Of a stretch of DNA of 64,000 bases, positions 58,401-64,000 are shown piece after piece (within the stretch, counting starts at the first letter, position 1; the number at the start of each line of letters is the position of its first letter). The stretch comes from Metaclostridioides mangenotii (GTDB lineage: Bacteria > Bacillota > Clostridia > Peptostreptococcales > Peptostreptococcaceae). The stretch lies in assembly GCF_017873185.1 (NCBI RefSeq), contig NZ_JAGGJX010000009.1, forward strand, positions 1 through 64,000, written 5' to 3'. Under the pieces are notes generated by a model that was not told the DNA's origin, searched no databases, and saw only the letters and a program-made list of their open reading frames with translations. The translations under genes and the position numbers were made by a program.

Positions 58401-59174
58401 CTATATCTCATCCTCCTCTAAAAATATAAACTCTTCTGCTAAATCTAAGTAAGCTAAAGAACCTTTACATCTGCTATCGTAGTAAATCGCTGGCTTACCA
58501 TGACTTGGCGCCTCGGCTAATCTTACATTTCTAGGGATTAAGCTAGTATATACACTTCCTTTGAAATACTTTTTAACTTCTTCTACAACCTGTATAGACA
58601 GATTTGCCCTACCATCAAACATACTAAGCACAACGCCCTGTATTTCTAAATCTGGGTTTAATCTAGACTTAACTAGCTTTATTGTCTCCATCAGCTGACT
58701 TACCCCTTCAAGTGCGTAATATTCACACTGTATAGGTATAAGGACACTGTCTACTGATGTCAGAGAGTTTATAGTCAACATACCTAAAGAAGGCGGGCAA
58801 TCTATAAATATGTAATCATAGTTATCTTTCACCCCAGACAGAGCTTTTTTAAGTATAAATTCTCTATCGTCGATTTCTGACAACTCTATTTCAGCGCCAG
58901 CTAATTCTGTTGCAGATGCTACTATATCTATGTTTTCAAACTCTGTAGAAATTATAGCCTCTTTTATATCTAAGCCATCTAACATTACTTCGTATATTGT
59001 ATTTTCTACTTCATTTTTATCAATTCCATATCCACTTGTTGTATTTCCCTGTGGATCTAGGTCTAAAACTAGCACTTTTTTGCCCATTTGTGCAATACTT
59101 GCGCTCAAGTTTACATTTGTAGTGGTTTTTCCAACGCCGCCTTTTTGATTAAAAACAGCAATAACTTTTCCCAT
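58401..59174 (-). CDS. soj: Chromosome-partitioning ATPase ParA (Soj)
   Basis: 257-residue ParA ATPase; deviant Walker A KGGVGKTT, DLDPQGNTT and FIDCPPSLG. ATG at 59174 (MGKVIAVFNQ) follows AGAGGTG by six bases; the in-frame GTG nine bases earlier overlaps it. First gene of soj-parB, with a symmetric upstream region. Confidence 0.95.
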   Translation of the reverse strand: MGKVIAVFNQKGGVGKTTTNVNLSASIAQMGKKVLVLDLDPQGNTTSGYGIDKNEVENTIYEVMLDGLDIKEAIISTEFENIDIVASATELAGAEIELSEIDDREFILKKALSGVKDNYDYIFIDCPPSLGMLTINSLTSVDSVLIPIQCEYYALEGVSQLMETIKLVKSRLNPDLEIQGVVLSMFDGRANLSIQVVEEVKKYFKGSVYTSLIPRNVRLAEAPSHGKPAIYYDSRCKGSLAYLDLAEEFIFLEEDEI

Positions 59175-59212
59175 GGGATTCACCTCTCTATTTTTGCTTG
59201 TCTATTTATGCT

Positions 59213-59230
59213 AGATAGTTTAAACTATCT
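59213..59230. promoter_or_regulatory. 18-bp palindrome upstream of soj
   Basis: AGATAGTTTAAACTATCT is a perfect palindrome about 39 bp before the soj start codon. Such symmetry suggests a dimeric DNA-binding protein, perhaps Soj, Noc or Spo0J itself; the binder is unknown. Confidence 0.45.
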
Positions 59231-59289
59231 TTTTTATTATAAATACTTTATCATAAATACCGTTCTAAAGTATTTATAATAAAAAAGAT
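59227..59289. repeat. 24-bp perfect inverted repeat between noc and soj
   Basis: Arms 59227-59250 and 59266-59289 (ATCTTTTTTATTATAAATAC and its complement, 24 bp each) flank a 15-bp loop. One arm overlaps the noc terminator and the other overlaps the 18-bp palindrome, so alternative structures compete. It may insulate noc from soj-parB. Confidence 0.6.
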
Positions 59290-59308
59290 TACTGATATAC
59301 AGTAATCT
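59286..59308 (-). terminator. Terminator of noc
   Basis: Minus strand stem AGATTACTG / CAGTAATCT with a 5-nt loop, then TTTTTTATT. It touches the noc stop codon (59309). Confidence 0.8.
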
Positions 59309-60094
59309 CTATTTTTTAGGGATTTTAACAATGACTTCCATATAGTCTCCCTTATCTATCTCATTGTATTTGGCTTCAATACCTGTATTAGTTATAGCAT
59401 CAAAGGCTTGCTTTAAAGTATTTAGGTATATTCTTATACTCATAGCACCTTTTATATTCTGTTTTTTATCTTGCTCTGAGTTATCGTTCAAACCTTCTAA
59501 AATGTCCTTAATCAGTTTTTCTGTCTTCTTAACTGTTAATTCATTTTTTATTACTTTATCTAAAACTTGTAACATCAGTTCTTCGTTAGGTAACTTGAGA
59601 AACGCTCTTGCATGTCTCTCTGTTAGACTATTCTCTATTAAACTAGTTTTTATTACATTAGGTAATTTTAGTATTCTAAGCTTGTTGGCTATAGTGGACT
59701 GATTCTTTCCTAACTTTTCAGCTAACTGTTGTTGAGTAAAGTGGTGCTCTCTTATTAAATTATCATAACCTATAGATTCCTCAATAAAGTTTAGATCTTC
59801 CCTCTGCAAATTTTCTAATAAAGCTAAAACTGCAGATGATTCATCATCCATATTATTAACAATCGCCGGAACAGTTTCTAAACCCGCAAGTTTTGCAGCT
59901 CTAAATCTTCTTTCACCTGCAATCAATTCATATTTATCATCTTTAGCTCGAACTGTTATTGGTTGAAGTATTCCATAAGATTTTATAGAATTACTTAATT
60001 CTTCCAATGAAACTTGTGAAAAAACCTTTCTCGGTTGATATGGATTTGGAACTAACTTATCTACAGCTATCTCTATAACTCTTTTTTCTTCCAT
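59309..60094 (-). CDS. noc: Nucleoid occlusion protein Noc (ParB family)
   Basis: 261 residues; ParB/Noc fold with NPYQPRKVFSQVSLEEL, GERRFRAAKLAG, HTH FTQQQLAEKLGKNQSTIANKLR. Placement rsmG-noc-soj-parB equals that in Bacillus, and the HTH resembles Noc rather than Spo0J. Binds Noc sites and keeps the division ring off the nucleoid. A Noc site lies 107 bp upstream. The usual N-terminal membrane helix is not obvious. Confidence 0.88.
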   Translation of the reverse strand: MEEKRVIEIAVDKLVPNPYQPRKVFSQVSLEELSNSIKSYGILQPITVRAKDDKYELIAGERRFRAAKLAGLETVPAIVNNMDDESSAVLALLENLQREDLNFIEESIGYDNLIREHHFTQQQLAEKLGKNQSTIANKLRILKLPNVIKTSLIENSLTERHARAFLKLPNEELMLQVLDKVIKNELTVKKTEKLIKDILEGLNDNSEQDKKQNIKGAMSIRIYLNTLKQAFDAITNTGIEAKYNEIDKGDYMEVIVKIPKK

Positions 60095-60201
60095 AACATA
60101 CCTCTCTTATTTAGATATAAATATATTTCCGTATATAAAGTTAATTTCTTCATCAACTTTGATAAAACCTCTATTTTTATCTATTAAAAATAAATTAAAA
60201 T

Positions 60202-60215
60202 ATTTCCTGGGAAAT
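60202..60215. promoter_or_regulatory. Noc-binding site (NBS)
   Basis: ATTTCCTGGGAAAT differs from the Bacillus Noc consensus ATTTCCCGGGAAAT by one central base. It lies between noc and rsmG and may allow Noc loading at the origin region or autoregulation. Confidence 0.65.
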
Positions 60216-60240
60216 GTCAGAGTGTTTTGTTCATTATATT

Positions 60241-60960
60241 CTATAATATAGGATTTTTTGATGGTTTTCCAGCTTTTCTTGGGTATTTAGATGGAGTCTT
60301 CATCTTTTTAACAAAAACTAATATATTATGACTCAAATCTATATCTGGTAAGACTATATCAATCTTTTCTACGAATTCTACTCCTAAAAGTCTCATAGCA
60401 TTTTTTGAATCCTCAAGTTCAAGGTCTGCATTTGGACCTTTTAAACATATAAAATAACCACCGACCTTTACAAAAGGTATGCAAAGCTCTAATAAAGCAG
60501 GAAGCCCAGCAACTGCTCTTGCTGTTGCAACATCGTATTTTTCTCTATAATCTGCATCTTTCCCAAAGTCCTCTGCTCTTCCATGTATATAATTTATATT
60601 ATTTAAATCTAATTCTTCTCCAACTGTCTGAAGAAAGTTTATTCTTTTGTTCAATGAGTCAAGAAGTGTCAACTTTATATCTTTTAAGCATACTCTTAAA
60701 GGTATTCCCGGAAATCCAGCACCTGTTCCAACATCTATAATGGATATACCGTCTTTTATATACCCATTTTTAACTGAAGAAATAGAATCCAAGAAGTGCT
60801 TTATGAACACTTCTTTTTCTTCCTCTATTCCAGTTAAATTCATCTTCTGATTCCATTCTACAAGAATTTCTCTGTAGTTACTAAACTTATCTAACATGCT
60901 TTCGTCAACATCTATTCCGAATCCTTCAATCCCAGATTTCAATAAATCCCTATTGTTCAT
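60241..60960 (-). CDS. rsmG: 16S rRNA (guanine527-N7)-methyltransferase
   Basis: 239 residues; AdoMet motif [12 protein letters not shown], then MNLTGI and [15 protein letters not shown]. Overlaps the end of mnmG by 11 bp, implying coupled translation. Confidence 0.96.
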   Translation of the reverse strand: MNNRDLLKSGIEGFGIDVDESMLDKFSNYREILVEWNQKMNLTGIEEEKEVFIKHFLDSISSVKNGYIKDGISIIDVGTGAGFPGIPLRVCLKDIKLTLLDSLNKRINFLQTVGEELDLNNINYIHGRAEDFGKDADYREKYDVATARAVAGLPALLELCIPFVKVGGYFICLKGPNADLELEDSKNAMRLLGVEFVEKIDIVLPDIDLSHNILVFVKKMKTPSKYPRKAGKPSKNPIL

Positions 60961-62848
60961 TATTTCCTCCTCTAGTCTTTTTCATCTGCTCTAAATATAT
61001 AAGAAGTACTGATATATCTGCAGGTGAAACTCCTGATATACGTGATGCTTGTCCTATCGATATAGGTTTTATCTCATCCAGTTTTTGTCTGGCTTCTATC
61101 TTTAGCCCATCAATAGACGAATAATTTAAATTCTCATCTAGTTTTTTATTTTCTAGTTTCTTAAACTGATCTATTTGCTTTAATTGTTTATCTATATAAC
61201 CTTCATACTTAGTCATAACTTCACATTGATTTTTGACCTCATTTGAAACTTTATACTCCGGACCTTTACCTATCATTTCAATAAGAGCATAAGTTACTTC
61301 TGGTCTTTTTAAAAATTCGTATAGAGATATTCCAACTTTTATAGGTGAGGCATTTAATTTTTCCAATTGATCATTTACATCTTTTGGAGTAACTCTTTCT
61401 GATTTTAGTCTATCAAATTCTTGTTGTACTTGATCTTTTTTATTTAAAAATCTTTTGTATCTCTCTTCTGTAACTAGACCAATTTCATATCCTTTTTCTG
61501 TAAGCCTCATATCTGCATTATCTTGTCTTAAATATAATCTGTACTCAGCTCTAGAAGTCATAATTCTATAAGGCTCGTTAGTTCCTTTTGTAACTAAATC
61601 ATCCAAAAGAACGCCTATATATGCCTCAGATCTATCTAGTATAAAAGGCTCTTTACCTTCTATTTTTCTAACCGCGTTAATTCCAGCCATCAGACCTTGA
61701 GATGCAGCTTCTTCATATCCAGAAGTACCGTTAAATTGTCCAGCACTAAATAGATTTTCTACACCTTTTATCTCTAGGTTTATTTTAAGTTGTGTAGGGT
61801 CTACACAATCGTACTCTATAGCGTATGCAGGTCTCATTATCTTGCAATTTTCAAACCCTTTTATAGTTCTATACATCTCAACTTGTATTTCATAAGGTAA
61901 ACTAGTAGATATACCTTGAACGTACATCTCCTTAGTATCAGACCCCTCTGGCTCTATAAATAACTGATGAGATGTTTTATCACTAAATCTAACTACTTTG
62001 TCCTCTATAGACGGACAATATCTCGCTCCTGTACTATCTATTTCACCACTGTACATAGCCGATCTATTTAAATTATTCATTATAACTTCTTTTGTGTTTT
62101 CCGTAGTTCTAGTTAAATAACAAGGTTCTTGATTTATTTGTAAGTTATCGCTCATAAAAGAAAATGGCGTTATCTTCTCATCTCCATCTTGTATCTCCAT
62201 AACAGAGAAATCTATACTATCTCTGTGTACTCTAGCTGGAGTACCAGTTTTAAATCTTCTCATTCTAAGCCCCAAATTAACTAAGCTTTCAGTTAAATTT
62301 TTAGCGTATCCAAGGGCATTAGGACCTTCGTTAAACGAAATTTCTCCTATGTGTATTTTTGAGTTTAGATAAACTCCTGTTGCAAGTATTACTGCTTTTG
62401 CATAGTACTCACAACCTAATTTTGTAACAACCCCTTTTACAATATTGTCTTCAGCTATTATATCTACTACTTCATCCATAACTAAATCAATATTAGGTTC
62501 ATTCTCAAGAGTTCTTTTCATTTCCTCATGGTACTTAAACTTATCCGCCTGTGTTCTAAGTGAATGAACAGCTGGTCCTTTAGCTGTATTCAACATTCTG
62601 CTTTGTATAAAAGTCTTATCTATATTTACACCCATCTCACCGCCGAGTGCATCTATCTCTTTTACCAATTGACCTTTACCTGTACCTCCTATTGAAGGAT
62701 TGCATGCAAGTAATGCAATTGAATCTAATGACATTGTAACCATTAGAGTTTTATAACCCATTCTAGCTGTAGCTAAAGAAGCTTCACATCCTGCATGTCC
62801 TGCTCCAACTACTACAAAGTCGTATTCTCCTGCTCTATATCTTTTCAT
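60950..62848 (-). CDS. mnmG: tRNA uridine-5-carboxymethylaminomethyl modification subunit MnmG (GidA)
   Basis: 632 residues; FAD motif [31 protein letters not shown], catalytic Cys in GYEEAASQG region. Works with MnmE to modify wobble uridines. ATG at 62848 ([10 protein letters not shown]) is seven bases from AGGAG; a longer reading is rejected. Confidence 0.96.
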   Translation of the reverse strand: MKRYRAGEYDFVVVGAGHAGCEASLATARMGYKTLMVTMSLDSIALLACNPSIGGTGKGQLVKEIDALGGEMGVNIDKTFIQSRMLNTAKGPAVHSLRTQADKFKYHEEMKRTLENEPNIDLVMDEVVDIIAEDNIVKGVVTKLGCEYYAKAVILATGVYLNSKIHIGEISFNEGPNALGYAKNLTESLVNLGLRMRRFKTGTPARVHRDSIDFSVMEIQDGDEKITPFSFMSDNLQINQEPCYLTRTTENTKEVIMNNLNRSAMYSGEIDSTGARYCPSIEDKVVRFSDKTSHQLFIEPEGSDTKEMYVQGISTSLPYEIQVEMYRTIKGFENCKIMRPAYAIEYDCVDPTQLKINLEIKGVENLFSAGQFNGTSGYEEAASQGLMAGINAVRKIEGKEPFILDRSEAYIGVLLDDLVTKGTNEPYRIMTSRAEYRLYLRQDNADMRLTEKGYEIGLVTEERYKRFLNKKDQVQQEFDRLKSERVTPKDVNDQLEKLNASPIKVGISLYEFLKRPEVTYALIEMIGKGPEYKVSNEVKNQCEVMTKYEGYIDKQLKQIDQFKKLENKKLDENLNYSSIDGLKIEARQKLDEIKPISIGQASRISGVSPADISVLLIYLEQMKKTRGGNNEQ

Positions 62849-62895
62849 TTTACGGCTCCTTTCTTTATACTTGAGTTTCATGAAAAACAGTATAT

Positions 62896-64000
62896 TTATT
62901 TCCCAATGCAGAAGTTGCTGAATATATTATCCAGTAAATCTTCTGTAACAGTATCTCCATTAATGTATCCAAGGTAATCCCATATATTTTTAAGATCTAC
63001 CTCTATAAAATCCAGTGGCATATTTTGATAGATTGCATCTAGTGCATCCAATACAGATTTATGTGCTTTAGCCAGTGCATCTCTATGTCTAGTATTGCTT
63101 ATTACTATATCGGAAGAGTTTCTTACCTCGCCTTTATAAACTAGACTTTCTATTTTATCTTCTAATTTTTCTATGCCTTCTTGTTTTAATGCACTTATCT
63201 CTATTATACTATTATTTTCTACATAATTACTTATTTTTTCTTCTTCAATTTGTTTTTTTAGATCTGCTTTATTTAATAAAACTACAGTCTTGCTCTTATC
63301 AATGTTTTCGAGTATTTCTATATCTTCATCTGTAAGTTTTTCAGAGTAATCTAGAACCATAATCACTAAATCAGCGCTCGAAAGTGATTTTCTAGATTTT
63401 TCTACACCTATTTTCTCCACTACATCTTCAGTCTCTCTTATTCCAGCTGTATCAACTATCTTAATAGGAATTCCCCTCAAGTTTACAAACTCTTCTATAA
63501 CATCTCGAGTTGTACCAGGTATATCTGTTACAATCGCTCTCTTTTCACCTAAAATCAAGTTTAATAGAGAAGATTTTCCGACATTTGGCTTGCCGATTAT
63601 TACTGTTTTAAGTCCCTCTCTAAATATCTTTCCACTCTCAGATGAATCAAAAAGCTTTTTGATTTCCTTTTCTAGTTCTTCTGTTTTTTCTTTAAGCGTA
63701 TTGTAAGTAATAAACTCTATATCTTCTTCTGGGTAATCTATCGCTACTGTAACGTGGGCAAGTAGCTCTGTTACCTTGTCTCTTAAGCTTCTTATCTTAA
63801 GAGATAGAGCCCCTTCTAATTGCTCCTGAGCTACCTCATGAGATTTGCTAGTTTTAGCGTTTATCACATCTATTACTGCCTCAGCTTGAGATAAGTCTAT
63901 TCTTCCGTTTAAGAAAGCTCTTTTTGTAAATTCCCCTGCTTCAGCAAGTCTTACATCTTTAGAAAGTATAAGCTCTAAAATTTTCTTTACAGATATAAAA
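62896..64000 (-). CDS. mnmE: tRNA modification GTPase MnmE, 5-prime part beyond the window
   Basis: The C-terminal part of MnmE: the coding frame continues to the right edge without a start, with [21 protein letters not shown] in the helical domain. GTPase motifs are [23 protein letters not shown] and NKAD; the C-terminal FCIGK carries the conserved cysteine. About 95 residues of the N-terminus lie outside. The origin (dnaA) should lie a few kb further right. Confidence 0.95.
   Translation of the reverse strand, partial: FISVKKILELILSKDVRLAEAGEFTKRAFLNGRIDLSQAEAVIDVINAKTSKSHEVAQEQLEGALSLKIRSLRDKVTELLAHVTVAIDYPEEDIEFITYNTLKEKTEELEKEIKKLFDSSESGKIFREGLKTVIIGKPNVGKSSLLNLILGEKRAIVTDIPGTTRDVIEEFVNLRGIPIKIVDTAGIRETEDVVEKIGVEKSRKSLSSADLVIMVLDYSEKLTDEDIEILENIDKSKTVVLLNKADLKKQIEEEKISNYVENNSIIEISALKQEGIEKLEDKIESLVYKGEVRNSSDIVISNTRHRDALAKAHKSVLDALDAIYQNMPLDFIEVDLKNIWDYLGYINGDTVTEDLLDNIFSNFCIGK

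Overview
The window is a low-GC, densely coded stretch of a spore-forming anaerobic Firmicute, most likely a Clostridia of the Peptostreptococcaceae type (Clostridioides / Acetoanaerobium / Peptoclostridium neighbourhood; genus not resolved). The evidence is a spore-cortex amidase (CwlD), a Spo0J/Soj pair with Noc, a GerMN-like lipoprotein, the YedF / DUF3343 / cysteine-desulfurase-like trio, two fermentation-type alcohol dehydrogenases, strong AGGAGG ribosome binding sites and AT-rich intergenes. Almost everything reads on the minus strand, away from a replication origin that should lie a few kb beyond the right edge (inferred from the rightmost order mnmE-mnmG-rsmG-noc-soj-parB).

Left edge (1-690): a 5S rRNA followed by tRNA-Leu(UAA) and a CAU tRNA on the minus strand, driven by two good tandem promoters. 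No 16S or 23S precedes the 5S, and the sequence running off the left edge looks like a 16S leader, so this appears to be an rRNA operon that starts with its 5S gene. 691-16100 is an accessory/metabolic block between cwlD and rpsI: cwlD, a berberine-bridge-type flavoprotein oxidase, an NADP secondary alcohol dehydrogenase divergent from an NADPH-type iron alcohol dehydrogenase, a LytTR regulator with a DUF3021 membrane partner, a riboflavin operon (ribD-ribE-ribB-ribA-ribH) under an FMN riboswitch with tandem terminators, a DUF4180 gene flanked by tandem DnaA boxes, and a phosphate transport operon pstS-C-A-B with a HAD hydrolase and a long hairpin after pstS.

16100-49700 is the ribosomal super-cluster, read leftward: rpoB-rpoC, rpsL-rpsG-fusA-tuf, the S10-spc-alpha run from rpsJ to rplQ (with secY, adk, map, a KOW protein, infA, rpmJ, rpoA), an inserted AAA ATPase, the ECF transporter energising module ecfA1-ecfA2-ecfT, truA, and rplM-rpsI. 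Visible promoters precede rpoB, rpsL, rpsJ, ecfA1 and rplM. rpoB is not preceded by rplJ/rplL, so the usual rplKAJL-rpoBC linkage is broken here.

49700-64000 is origin-proximal: an orphan terminator and operator-like inverted repeat upstream of a LOG-family gene, a PLP aminotransferase, a sulfur/selenium-handling group (DUF951, DUF3343, yedF, and further on a cysteine-desulfurase-like gene), a helix-turn-helix/TPR regulator bracketed by two copies of the palindrome TATACATGTATA, a GerMN-like lipoprotein, then parB-soj-noc-rsmG-mnmG-mnmE (the last cut by the window edge). A near-perfect Noc-binding site lies just upstream of noc. No CRISPR array, prophage or transposase was seen. No obviously new multi-gene system stands out; the most interesting signals are regulatory or structural DNA rather than new protein families.
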